NCBI GenBank assembly: GCA_021844355.1
Contig: JAKBTP010000005.1
Coordinates: forward strand, 1-13,471
Direction: 5' to 3'
Origin: a bacterium
Lineage (GTDB): Bacteria; Chloroflexota; Dormibacteria; Aeolococcales; Bog-877
DNA: 13,471 nucleotides
This document shows positions 7,251 through 13,471 of this stretch, piece after piece; positions within the stretch are counted from its first letter, which is position 1; each line of letters starts with the position of its first letter. The position numbers were made by a program, and so were the translations under genes. Below the pieces are notes generated by a model that had not been told where the DNA came from, did not search any database, and saw nothing but the letters and a program-made list of their open reading frames with translations.

Positions 7251-7950
7251 CGAGGAACACCTCCACCACGTGGGGGTCCTCGGACGCCTCCTCCAGGGAG
7301 CCGGCGAAGATGGTGGTCCCGGCGTTGAGCACCACCACCCGGTCGGTGACCTGGCGCACGAACCCCATGAGGTGCTCCACCACGAGGAGCGCGCGGCCGG
7401 CGGCGGCCAGCTTGCGCAGCAGCTCCGCCGCCCCGTCCAGCTCGTCGTGGCGCATCCCCGCCGCCAGCTCGTCGACCAGGAGCACCTCGGGCGCGGTGGC
7501 CAGGGCCCGGGCCAGGTCGAGCCGCTTCTGCTGGCTGGAGTTGAGGCTCTCGGCCGGGAGGCCACCCTGGCCGCCGAGCCCGCAGAGGTCCAGGATCTCC
7601 TCCGGGCTCTGCCGGGCGTCCCGGCCATGCCGGAGGGCGACCTGGACATTCTCCAGCACCGAGAGCGGGCGGAAGGGGCGGGGGGTTTGGAAGGTCCGGT
7701 TCAGGCCCAGCCGGACCAGGCGCTCGGGGGCCCGGCCGGTGGCGTCGTGGCCCAGCAGCTCAACTTTGCCGGAGGTGGGCCGGTAGACCCCGCTGACCAC
7801 GTTGATGAGGGTGGTCTTGCCCGAGCCGTTGGGCCCCAGCAGCCCCACCACCTCGCCGGGCCGCAGCTCCAGGTCCACTCCGGCCAGCGCCGGCAGCCCC
7901 CCGAAGCTGCGGGTGAGGCCGCTCACCTGGAGCGCCGGGCTAGCGACCAC
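7243..7950 (-). CDS. livG: Branched-chain amino acid-type ABC transporter ATPase LivG
   Basis: This 235-residue protein is the partner ATPase of LivF and is somewhat shorter than typical LivG (about 255). Walker A GPNGSGKTT (39-47), Q-loop Gln88 in RTFQTPRPF, Walker B VLLVDE (156-161) and switch His193 in VVEHLM are in place. The family's LSYGQQRR-like signature here reads LNSSQQKR (136-143), losing the conserved Gly, and the usual DEPAAGM reads DELAAGM. The catalytic Glu161 is kept, so ATP hydrolysis is still plausible, perhaps asymmetric with LivF. GTG 7950 overlaps the end of livM by 11 bases, which suggests coupled translation. The shortening appears to fall between the Q-loop and the signature. 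Assignment rests on family similarity and position. Confidence 0.92.
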   Translation of the reverse strand: MVASPALQVSGLTRSFGGLPALAGVDLELRPGEVVGLLGPNGSGKTTLINVVSGVYRPTSGKVELLGHDATGRAPERLVRLGLNRTFQTPRPFRPLSVLENVQVALRHGRDARQSPEEILDLCGLGGQGGLPAESLNSSQQKRLDLARALATAPEVLLVDELAAGMRHDELDGAAELLRKLAAAGRALLVVEHLMGFVRQVTDRVVVLNAGTTIFAGSLEEASEDPHVVEVFLGA

Positions 7951-8914
7951 GCCAAAGCCTCCGGAGCCGGATGGAGAGCAGCCCGTTGGGCAGGAACAGC
8001 ACGATGAGGACGATCAGGACGCCGTAGATGAGCTGGAAGTCCTGGGGCTGCGAGACCCCGATGTAGTTGTACACGCCGTAGAGGATGACCGCGCCCAGCA
8101 AGGGCCCCAGGACCGTGCCCACCCCCCCGAAGAGGGCGAAGACGATGGCGAAGACGCTGATCGAGAGGTCGAAGACCGCCTCCGGGTAGAACACCGACAC
8201 CGCCCAGGCGTAGATGGCCCCCGCCAGCCCCGCCAGGGTGGCGCTGATCAGCCAGGCAATGGTCCGCGCCCGCACCACGTTGACCCCCGCAAGGCGCGCG
8301 GCCAGGGGGTCGGCGCGGATCGCGCGCAGCGCCATCCCGAAGTGGGAGCGGCGCACCCAGACCACGCAGAGCATGGCCACCCCGACCAGCACCACCGCCG
8401 CCAGGTAGGCGGCGCCGGAGTTGTACACGGAGGCCAGGTTCACCCCGTAGGGGCCGTTGGTCACCGCCGTCAGCTGGGGGTTGGAGATGAGGTAGTAGAG
8501 CGCCTCGGCGGCGGCCAGGGAGGCGATCGCGAAGTAGGCTCCGGTGAGGCGCAGAAGGGGCGACAGCAGGGCCGCCACCAGGAGCCCCGCCAGCCCCCCC
8601 AGCAGGATCGCCAGCGCGATCGGCGCGTGCAGGAAGTGGACGCTGAGGGCGGTCCCGTAGGCCCCGGCGCCGAAGAAGCCGACGTAGCCGAAGGGGAGGT
8701 AGCCGGTGAAGCCGAAGATCACGTTGAGGCCCTGGGCCAGGGCCACGTAGACCATCATCGTCAGCAGGAGGAGCTGGTTGTTGTAGACCAGGGAGGCGAC
8801 CAGGAACCCCGCCGGCGGCACCACCACCAGCAGCACGTCGCCGACCACCTGGCGGCGGGGCCGCCGCCCCACCGCCCCCGCCCCCGCCCGCAGCCGCTGG
8901 GCGATGCTAGACAC
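7940..8914 (-). CDS. livM: Branched-chain amino acid-type ABC transporter permease LivM
   Basis: This 324-residue integral membrane protein forms the channel with LivH. After a short Arg-rich N-terminus it has about eight to ten hydrophobic segments. Family hallmarks are GYVGFFGAGAYGTAL near residue 75, LTGAYFAIASLAAAEALYY, and the cytoplasmic coupling loop FGMALRAIRADPLAARLAGVN, which docks onto the ATPases. The C-terminal FGGVGTVLGPLLGA also fits LivM. GTG 8914 overlaps the livH stop in GTGTCTAG (8914-8907), the same eight-base arrangement as livG/livF, so translation is probably coupled. The substrate cannot be read from the permease; leucine, isoleucine or valine are the default, while other amino acids, amides or urea occur in this family. 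Confidence 0.94.
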   Translation of the reverse strand: MSSIAQRLRAGAGAVGRRPRRQVVGDVLLVVVPPAGFLVASLVYNNQLLLLTMMVYVALAQGLNVIFGFTGYLPFGYVGFFGAGAYGTALSVHFLHAPIALAILLGGLAGLLVAALLSPLLRLTGAYFAIASLAAAEALYYLISNPQLTAVTNGPYGVNLASVYNSGAAYLAAVVLVGVAMLCVVWVRRSHFGMALRAIRADPLAARLAGVNVVRARTIAWLISATLAGLAGAIYAWAVSVFYPEAVFDLSISVFAIVFALFGGVGTVLGPLLGAVILYGVYNYIGVSQPQDFQLIYGVLIVLIVLFLPNGLLSIRLRRLWRGR

Positions 8915-9785
8915 TGCGCACCGTCCTCCCCAGAAGGCCGGTGGGACGCAGCAGCATGATCGCCAGCAGGATGGCGAAGGGGGCGAAGCCCGACCAGGCC
9001 GGCGCGAAGGTCTGGGTGAACATCAGGGCCAGGCCGAAGACGATGCCGCCCAGGAAGGTGCCCATCGGACTCCCCAGGCCGCCGAGCACGATCACCGCGA
9101 AGGCGGTCACCGTCAGGTCCACCCCCTCGCTGGGGGTGGTTCCGCCGATCATGAAGAGGCTCAAGATCCCGGCGATCGCCGCCAGCCCCACCCCGATGCC
9201 GAAGGTCAGGGCCGAGATCCGGTCGGGGTTGACCCCTACCGCGCGAGCCTCGTCGGGGCTGGACATGATCGCCCGGGTGGCCCGGCCCAGGCTGGTGCGG
9301 TACAGGTAGAGGAAGAGCAGCAGAAGGGCCACCAGGCCCACCCCGGCGCTGACCAGCCAGGCTCCCGGCACCCCCTGGCCGGCGATGGAGAAGGGCCGCG
9401 CCCCGAACACCGCGGAGGTGATCGAGGCCTCGTTGTTGCCGAAGGCGATCACCGCCACCGCCTCGATGACCTGGGAGACCCCGAAGAACATCACCAGGGA
9501 CATCATCTCGGGGTCCCGGCTGCGCTGCACCCGCCGGCCCAGCAGGTAGTAGGTGAGGTAGCCGACCAGCAGCGAGGGCGGGATCACCAGCAGCACCGTG
9601 ACCAGGGGGTTGACCCCGAAGCGGTCGAAGAGCAGCACCGCGGCGAAGCCCCCCAGCATGATCACGTCGCCGTGGGCGAGGTTCACCATCCGCATCACGC
9701 CGAAGATGAGGTTCAGCCCCAGGGCCGCGAGGCCGTAGTACAGCCCGAAGAGCACTCCCGCGATCAGCGCGAAGAGCCAGAGCAC
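8907..9785 (-). CDS. livH: Branched-chain amino acid-type ABC transporter permease LivH
   Basis: This 292-residue membrane permease pairs with LivM. It contains LNLIFGVMRMVNLAHGDVIM near the N-terminus, the strongest LivH hallmark, the coupling loop MSSPDEARAVGVNPDRI before the last helices, and GGLGSPMGTFLGG near the end. About eight hydrophobic helices are visible and the length is normal. GTG 9785 has a very strong ribosome site, GGAGGAGG at 9793-9800, seven bases upstream. It therefore starts translation independently of livK, from which it is separated by about 100 bases carrying a strong hairpin. This fits a transporter module made in smaller amounts than the binding protein. Confidence 0.95.
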   Translation of the reverse strand: MLWLFALIAGVLFGLYYGLAALGLNLIFGVMRMVNLAHGDVIMLGGFAAVLLFDRFGVNPLVTVLLVIPPSLLVGYLTYYLLGRRVQRSRDPEMMSLVMFFGVSQVIEAVAVIAFGNNEASITSAVFGARPFSIAGQGVPGAWLVSAGVGLVALLLLFLYLYRTSLGRATRAIMSSPDEARAVGVNPDRISALTFGIGVGLAAIAGILSLFMIGGTTPSEGVDLTVTAFAVIVLGGLGSPMGTFLGGIVFGLALMFTQTFAPAWSGFAPFAILLAIMLLRPTGLLGRTVRSV

Positions 9786-9828
9786 CGGGGCGCCTCCTCC
9801 TGAGATGGGCTGCTGGGGAAGAGCGTGC

Positions 9829-9857
9829 GGGGCTGGCCGGAGCTACCGGCCAGCCCC
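9829..9857 (-). promoter_or_regulatory. Perfect hairpin between livK and livH (attenuator or mRNA stabiliser)
   Basis: GGGGCTGGCCGG (9829-9840) and CCGGCCAGCCCC (9846-9857) form a perfect 12-bp stem with a five-base loop, about 35 bases after the livK stop. In the transcript no U-run follows, so it is unlikely to terminate fully. It could act as a partial terminator or as a barrier to 3'-exonucleases, raising livK mRNA over livHMGF. Confidence 0.65.
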
Positions 9858-9891
9858 CATGCGACGGGGTCGATCGGCGTCTAGACCGGGG

Positions 9892-11148
9892 TCAGGGCGC
9901 GGGATAGACCGGCGCGTGGTCGGCGCTGGCCGGCGGGTAGACGATCTTGATCGCATTGCCGGTGCCGGCGGGGAAAAACTGGGCCAGCGGAAGCAGCTCG
10001 CCCACCTGCCCCCCCTCGGAGTTCAGCTTGAAGGCTCCGTCCAGGGTGGTGAAGTGCCCGCTGAGCGCGAACAGGGCGGAGCGCATCCCCAGCTGGGTGA
10101 ACTTGGTGGCGTGGCCGAGGGCGGCCTGGATGATGAGCCCGGTGTTGTAGCCAGCGACGTTCTCGAAGCTGACGTTGGCGATGCTGCCGTGCCCGAACTG
10201 GGAGATGAAGGCGTTGGTGCCCAACCCCTCACTGACCTTGTTGAACTTGATGTAGGGGGGCACGCCGTAGGTGTAGGTGTAGGAGAGGCCGGCCTTCCCC
10301 ACCGCGTTCTCGATGAGGGTGTACTGCTGCCCCGGGAAGGCGGTGACCACCATGCCGAAGTGATAGCCGCCCTGCTGCACCGCTTGCAGGAAGGGGATGT
10401 CGTTGGAGGCGTAACCCAGCTCGATCACGGCCTGGGGGTTGGTGGCGGCGATGTCGTGCAGCAGGGTCCCGTACGAGGTCGTGGCGGTGGGCACCGCCTG
10501 GTAGTAGACCGGGGTGACCCCGCCCTGCGCCAGCACCGACTTCACGGTGGCCGCCTGGGTGGCGTCGAAGTCGTTGGCCCCGTAGAGGATGGCGACCCGG
10601 GAGATGTGCTGGGCGAGGATGAAATGCCCCAGCGGGTCCGGCCAGATCGCGGAGAGGGGCAGGTCGCAGAGCACGATGTACTGGTTGCCGGGGGTGAACA
10701 GCGGCGATCCGGTCGCGGTCTGGTCGAAGAGCAGCATGTGGTGTTCCTGGGCGATGGTCACCGCCGGGAGCGTCAGGACCGAGCCGAAGTCGGGCACGAA
10801 GATGTTGATGTTGTCCTGGGTCACCAACTGCTCGTACTCGGTGGTGGCGGTGGTGGTGGAGCTCTGGTCGTTGAGCGCCACCAGCTTGATCGGGATCTTC
10901 TTGTTGAAGGCCTTGACGTAGACCCCGCCGCCGGCGTTCTCCTGGCTGATCCAGAACTTCAGGCCCTGGAACTCGGGCAGGGAGGAGTTGGCGAAGGAGC
11001 CGGAGCCAGAGTAGAGAGTGCCGATGACGATGTCCTTGGGAGCGCCGCTGCTCGCCGTGGTGCTGGCAGCTCCACAGGCGGCGAGCCCGATCGTGAGGAG
11101 GGCGCTCAGGGCGGCGAGACCAACGGTGCGAGTCCGGGGAATCAGCAC
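9892..11148 (-). CDS. livK: Branched-chain amino acid-type substrate-binding lipoprotein LivK
   Basis: This protein of about 418 residues binds the substrate outside the membrane and delivers it to LivHM. The N-terminus has a signal peptide of basic residues (PRTRT), a hydrophobic stretch and the lipobox LAAC (residues 22-25), so mature Cys25 should be lipidated and anchored. The rest resembles Peripla_BP_6 two-lobed binding proteins: DIVIGTLYSGSG at the start, NAGGGV, a SSTTTATTEYEQLV segment, LPAVTIAQE, VAILYGANDFD at the lobe crossover, and a hinge-proximal FENVAGYNTGL. AAGGAGG (11158-11164) lies nine bases before GTG 11148 but only three before GTG 11154, so I prefer 11148; the difference is two residues. 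Substrate is not certain: amino acids are the default, short amides or urea are alternatives. It is the first gene of the operon. Confidence 0.9.
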   Translation of the reverse strand: MLIPRTRTVGLAALSALLTIGLAACGAASTTASSGAPKDIVIGTLYSGSGSFANSSLPEFQGLKFWISQENAGGGVYVKAFNKKIPIKLVALNDQSSTTTATTEYEQLVTQDNINIFVPDFGSVLTLPAVTIAQEHHMLLFDQTATGSPLFTPGNQYIVLCDLPLSAIWPDPLGHFILAQHISRVAILYGANDFDATQAATVKSVLAQGGVTPVYYQAVPTATTSYGTLLHDIAATNPQAVIELGYASNDIPFLQAVQQGGYHFGMVVTAFPGQQYTLIENAVGKAGLSYTYTYGVPPYIKFNKVSEGLGTNAFISQFGHGSIANVSFENVAGYNTGLIIQAALGHATKFTQLGMRSALFALSGHFTTLDGAFKLNSEGGQVGELLPLAQFFPAGTGNAIKIVYPPASADHAPVYPAP

Positions 11149-11193
11149 GTGCACAGTCCTCCTTGGTGGCTGCGGGGCCAAACCGAAACCCGA

Positions 11194-11210
11194 GTCGCGC
11201 CCGGCGCGAC
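11194..11210 (-). promoter_or_regulatory. Hairpin in the livK 5' leader
   Basis: GTCGCGC (11194-11200) and GCGCGAC (11204-11210) form a perfect 7-bp stem with a three-base loop. It lies between the predicted transcription start and the AAGGAGG site and may stabilise the leader or affect translation. Confidence 0.45.
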
Positions 11211-11234
11211 CGTGACGCAAAAACGTTGCCTGCC

Positions 11235-11263
11235 TTTATAGCACCGACTTTCGGCGCTGACAA
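11235..11263 (-). promoter_or_regulatory. Sigma-70-type promoter of the liv operon
   Basis: On the minus strand TTGTCA (11263-11258) and TATAAA (11240-11235) are separated by 17 bases, close to the housekeeping consensus and standing out in this G+C-rich DNA. Transcription should start near 11228, giving a leader of about 75-80 bases before livK. Confidence 0.8.
11241..11257. promoter_or_regulatory. Candidate operator dyad filling the liv promoter spacer
   Basis: GCACCGA-CTT-TCGGCGC is a 17-base inverted repeat with one mismatched pair, occupying exactly the spacer between the -35 and -10 boxes. A dimeric repressor bound here would block RNA polymerase. No regulator gene is present in the window. 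Confidence 0.5.
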
Positions 11264-11264
11264 T

Positions 11265-11288
11265 GGGGGGGGCGGGGGGACGGGGCGG
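11265..11288 (+). other. G-tract with quadruplex potential beside the liv promoter
   Basis: Runs of 8, 6, 4 and 2 G are separated by only one or two bases, starting one base beyond the -35 box. On the liv coding strand this is a C-tract. It satisfies a simple G-quadruplex pattern because the longer runs can be split. Confidence 0.5.
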
Positions 11289-12027
11289 CTCCGGTGCCCG
11301 CAGCGGTCGACCGTCACGGATCCCACCGCGGTAGCGGCAGGGTCGGTTCAAGAGCGGCATCGGTGGCTCGGTGGCGCCACCAGGACCCAGGAGGGCGGCG
11401 AACGACCTCGCCTCAGCTTGGGCTTCCGGGAGTTCCGCCCGCTCTTGCCTGCCTGCTCCGCGGGCCATTCGTTTCCTGTCCGCAGACGCCCCCAACCGCC
11501 GATCTCTACCCGCGTGGGTGGCGCGGAACGAGGCGGGTCGAGCCCTGGCCTCACCATCGCCGGCTGTCAACCGTTCGGCGACGCCCGAGTACTCCGGTGC
11601 TCAGGGCCGTCCCGGCAAGGCGTCCTAACAGGTGGCCGCAGGTGGTCTCTCCGACGCGCTGCCCGCCCGATTGAACGACCAGGCCACAGAGTACGGGGAC
11701 CAGCAGGTCCGCCGATCCGTCGGCCGCCGGGGCGCGAAACGGCCACCGGCTGCCGAGGTCCAGCTGTTCGTACCGGCCGACTCCCGGGCGCACGGGGTTC
11801 CCCCCAAATGCGCCTTGTGAGGACGGCCGAGGTGGCCCAGGTGAGGCTCTGGAGGAGGTGTGGGGGGCGACGACTTTGCGGCCCGCCCGGAGGCTGGGTC
11901 CAGGGGTCCGCGCTGCGGCCCTGGTTGGCTGCTGCCGCGGCGCTGTCCGCCCGCTCCCAAGGGCTGGGTGGGGACGGCTGGACGAGTCCTCGGAAGTGAG
12001 GGGACCAAAGTCAGCAGCGGGCAGCCC
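11289..12027. other. About 740 bases with no recognisable gene
   Basis: Open frames exist on both strands (for example 11632-11820 +, and long frames across 11551-12069 on the minus strand), but none gives a protein I recognise, none has a convincing ribosome site, and several overlap each other. Much of the translation is low-complexity Arg/Pro/Gly. There are no obvious terminal inverted repeats, tRNA or array. It may be a regulatory spacer between the divergent liv and satP units, or a decayed gene. Confidence 0.5.
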
Positions 12028-12057
12028 TTGACAGCGATATCTCCATCGGAATAGGTT
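12028..12057 (+). promoter_or_regulatory. Promoter of the SatP-like permease gene
   Basis: A perfect -35 TTGACA (12028-12033) is followed after 18 bases by TAGGTT (12052-12057), which fits the actinobacterial -10 pattern TANNNT; ATAGGT with a 17-base spacer is the alternative register. The expected start near 12064 gives a leader of about 30 bases, with GGAGGT (12085-12090) five bases before the ATG. Confidence 0.7.
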
Positions 12058-12095
12058 CCCCGACTGCAAGTCTCGGCTGTTTTCGGAGGTACATC

Positions 12096-12689
12096 ATGAG
12101 CGTGGTTTCCCTTCCCGCTTCCGCCTTTCCCCCGCTGGCGGTGGGATTCTTCGGGCTCGCGACCGGCTACCTGATCTACGGCCCCCAGGAGTTCTTCGGC
12201 TTCCCCAAACGGGATGCCCAGGTCAACCTGGCCACCGGAGTTTGGGGAATCTGGATGCCGGGCTTCATGCAGTTCCTCACCGGTACCTACATCCTGGTGG
12301 GCATGGCCTGGCTCCACACCTTCACCGCTGGGCCGCTTTACATGGCCGGTCTGGCCTTCACGGCGTACGGGGTCCACTGGTTCGCCATCGGCTACAACCG
12401 GGCCAAGGGGGCGGACTCCCGGCCCAACGGCTACATGGCGGTGGCCTTCTGCTTCATCTCCCTCCTGGGGCTCATCGTCTTCTACCACGTCGGTGACTGG
12501 CCGGTGGGCACCCTCTTCCTGGGGCTGCTGCTGATCTACATCACGGACATCTTCGCCAGCTTCAAGCTGGGGGGCCGGCTCAGCGAGCAGGCTCTGGGGC
12601 TGCTCCACATGGTGGTGGGGCTGTGGCTGATCTACCTCATGTTCGGGGTCACCCTGAACTTCGCCCTGGGCTTCCACCTCACCGTCTAG
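12096..12689 (+). CDS. satP: GPR1/FUN34/YaaH family acetate (monocarboxylate) permease, SatP-like
   Basis: This 197-residue protein with six predicted membrane helices should carry acetate or related short acids across the cytoplasmic membrane. The best family match is the central pair of helices: GIWMPGFMQFLTG (51-63), like GIFYGGIAQIFAG of E. coli SatP, and GLAFTAYGVHWF (85-96), like GLTAFTSYGSFW. The last helix, LLHMVVGLWLIYLMFG, also fits. The usual N-terminal NPAPLGL signature is degenerate here (FPPLAVGFFGL), so it may be a divergent subfamily. AmiS/UreI urea-amide channels have similar size and are the main alternative, but their motifs are not seen. The ATG has an excellent ribosome site and its own promoter, and a strong hairpin follows, so it is probably monocistronic. 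A link to acs is plausible from function only. Confidence 0.75.
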   Translation: MSVVSLPASAFPPLAVGFFGLATGYLIYGPQEFFGFPKRDAQVNLATGVWGIWMPGFMQFLTGTYILVGMAWLHTFTAGPLYMAGLAFTAYGVHWFAIGYNRAKGADSRPNGYMAVAFCFISLLGLIVFYHVGDWPVGTLFLGLLLIYITDIFASFKLGGRLSEQALGLLHMVVGLWLIYLMFGVTLNFALGFHLTV

Positions 12690-12697
12690 CCCTGGAT

Positions 12698-12729
12698 GGG
12701 GCCCCGCCGGGCGTTCCCGGCGGGGCCCC
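12698..12729 (+). terminator. Strong hairpin terminator after the permease gene
   Basis: GGGGCCCCGCCGGG (12698-12711) and CCCGGCGGGGCCCC (12716-12729) form a perfect 14-bp stem with a CGTT loop, starting nine bases after the stop codon. No T-tract follows, as is common for terminators in high-G+C genomes. Confidence 0.65.
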
Positions 12730-12764
12730 GCCCCACCCCGGTCCGACCGCCAGCCGAGAGGCCG

Positions 12765-12954
12765 GGCCGGGGAGGGGGCAACCCAAGACCTCGAGGGAGA
12801 CCTCCCGGGGCAGCGGAGGGAGCGCCCCGGCCAAAGGGCGGCCCCCCAAAGGGAGGCGGGATCGCGGAGAGAAGGTAACCGCGGGCCTCAGCCTGGCGTT
12901 GGAAGATGGGACGGGGCTGCCGCCTGATGCACGGCAACCGAGAGTTCCGACGCC
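12765..12954 (+). ncRNA. Possible structured leader of the lipoprotein gene
   Basis: Two nested or adjacent pairings stand out. GGCCGGGG (12765-12772) pairs with CCCCGGCC (12825-12832). GGCGTTGGAA (12895-12904) pairs with TTCCGACGCC (12945-12954), ten pairs with one G-U, enclosing an inner stem TGCCG (12918-12922)/CGGCA (12932-12936) with loop CCTGATGCA. The long stem ends exactly where the ribosome site GGAGGAGG begins (12955). This resembles a translational regulator, but it does not match a riboswitch class I can name, and G+C-rich DNA forms stems easily. Confidence 0.35.
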
Positions 12955-12968
12955 GGAGGAGGAGTGCG

Positions 12969-13471
12969 ATGCGTCTCTGGAGCCTGGGAGCTGCCGGCCT
13001 CGTCCTTGGACTGCTGCTGGCAGCCTGCGGGGCCACGCCCCACCCCTCCCCCACCCCCAGGGTGTCGAGCCTTCCGCCCCGCTCCCCCTCCCCCTCCCAG
13101 AGCCCCACGCCGCAGAGCTCCCCGACCACGGCCTCCGGAACGAGCTGCGCCACCTCCCAGCTGCGGGTGACCCTCGCCAACGGCCAGGGGGCGGCGGGCA
13201 GCGTCATCTACTCCCTGCAGTTCCAGAACGTGGGCCAGTCCAGCTGCACCCTCTTCGGCAACCCCGGGGTCTCCCTGGTCGCCAGCCAGTCCGGCCCCCA
13301 GCTGGGAGCGGCGGCCACCTTCGTGAACCGTTCCCAGGCCGTGACCGTGACCCTCGCACCCGGGGCCACGGCCTCCGCCGCCCTGCAGATCGCCGAGGCG
13401 GCCAACTTCCCCCAGAGCTCCTGTGACGAGGCCCCGGCGGCCGGCCTTCGGGTCTACCCCCCGGGGCAGAC
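12969..13471 (+). CDS. DUF4232-type secreted lipoprotein (partial, cut by window end)
   Basis: The frame opens at ATG 12969, six bases after GGAGGAGG (12955-12962), and runs without a stop to the window end (167 codons visible). A short signal peptide ends in the lipobox LAAC, Cys20, so the protein should be lipid-anchored outside the cell. Residues about 24-58 are a Pro/Ser/Thr-rich linker. The rest, from CATSQLRVTL onward, fits DUF4232: FQNVGQSSCTLFGNPGVSLV, then VTVTLAPGATASAALQI and a Cys near SSCDEAP, with Cys residues likely forming disulfides. DUF4232 proteins are common in actinobacteria and have no established function. The structured stretch before it may control its expression. The C-terminus is not in the window, so additional domains cannot be excluded. 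Confidence 0.85.
   Translation, partial: MRLWSLGAAGLVLGLLLAACGATPHPSPTPRVSSLPPRSPSPSQSPTPQSSPTTASGTSCATSQLRVTLANGQGAAGSVIYSLQFQNVGQSSCTLFGNPGVSLVASQSGPQLGAAATFVNRSQAVTVTLAPGATASAALQIAEAANFPQSSCDEAPAAGLRVYPPGQ

Noticed and set aside
7251..7649. Upstream extension of the livF frame
   Set aside because: It overlaps livG entirely in another frame and is Arg/Ser-rich; the LivF domain starts just after GTG 7250, which has a good ribosome site.
7802..9803. Long plus-strand frames opposite livM and livH rich in His, Gln, Glu and Asp
   Set aside because: These are the typical antisense reading of hydrophobic membrane-protein codons, not real proteins.
11163..11999. A 278-codon plus-strand frame between livK and the permease gene
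   Set aside because: It begins over the livK leader and promoter, has no recognisable domain and is low-complexity; the strong liv promoter on the opposite strand explains its beginning better.
11551..12069. Possible transposase remnant on the minus strand
   Set aside because: No DDE or other transposase motif and no terminal inverted repeats could be found; the impression rested on a short hydrophobic stretch only.
12905..12944. Resemblance of the segment around CCTGATGCACGGCAACC to SAM-type (GGCAACC) or fluoride (CTGATG) riboswitch cores
   Set aside because: Only short matches are present; the other conserved blocks of these riboswitches, such as the kink-turn of SAM-I or the GGNGATGG start of the fluoride class, are not seen, and a lipoprotein is not a usual target.

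Overview
The window is very G+C-rich chromosomal-type DNA with many GTG starts, purine-rich Shine-Dalgarno sites and a DUF4232-type lipoprotein. This suggests a high-G+C actinobacterium or a related soil lineage such as Dormibacterota/Chloroflexota; the exact taxon cannot be read from the sequence. There is no CRISPR array, rRNA or recognisable tRNA.

Left part (1-4167): a hairpin-rich non-coding stretch precedes a single tyrosine recombinase (288-1172, +) with a complete catalytic set. A 931-residue soluble GAF-GGDEF-EAL protein (1372-4167, +) follows. It keeps the cyclase signature, the product-inhibition site and the phosphodiesterase residues, so it probably both makes and degrades c-di-GMP. 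Its start region holds a four-codon mini-ORF.

Middle part (4286-11148): an acetyl-CoA synthetase (acs, +) carries a small in-frame tandem duplication and an unusual P-loop. It converges with a five-gene branched-chain-amino-acid-type ABC importer on the minus strand, transcribed livK-livH-livM-livG-livF. The importer has a strong promoter (TTGTCA, 17 bp, TATAAA) whose spacer is filled by a near-perfect dyad, a perfect hairpin between livK and livH, and overlapping stop/start codons between the downstream genes.

Right part (11155-13471): about 740 bases without a recognisable gene lead to a clear promoter and a GPR1/FUN34/YaaH (SatP-like) acetate permease (12096-12689, +) with a 14-bp terminator-like hairpin. 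A structured leader then precedes a DUF4232-type lipoprotein gene cut by the window end.

Working together: acs and the SatP-like permease form a plausible acetate uptake and activation pair lying on either side of the Liv operon. The Liv importer would bring in amino acids or a similar small substrate. No defence system or classic novel cassette is evident. The points most worth a second look are the liv promoter dyad, the leader of the lipoprotein gene, the hairpin cluster next to the recombinase, and the atypical residues of LivG and Acs.
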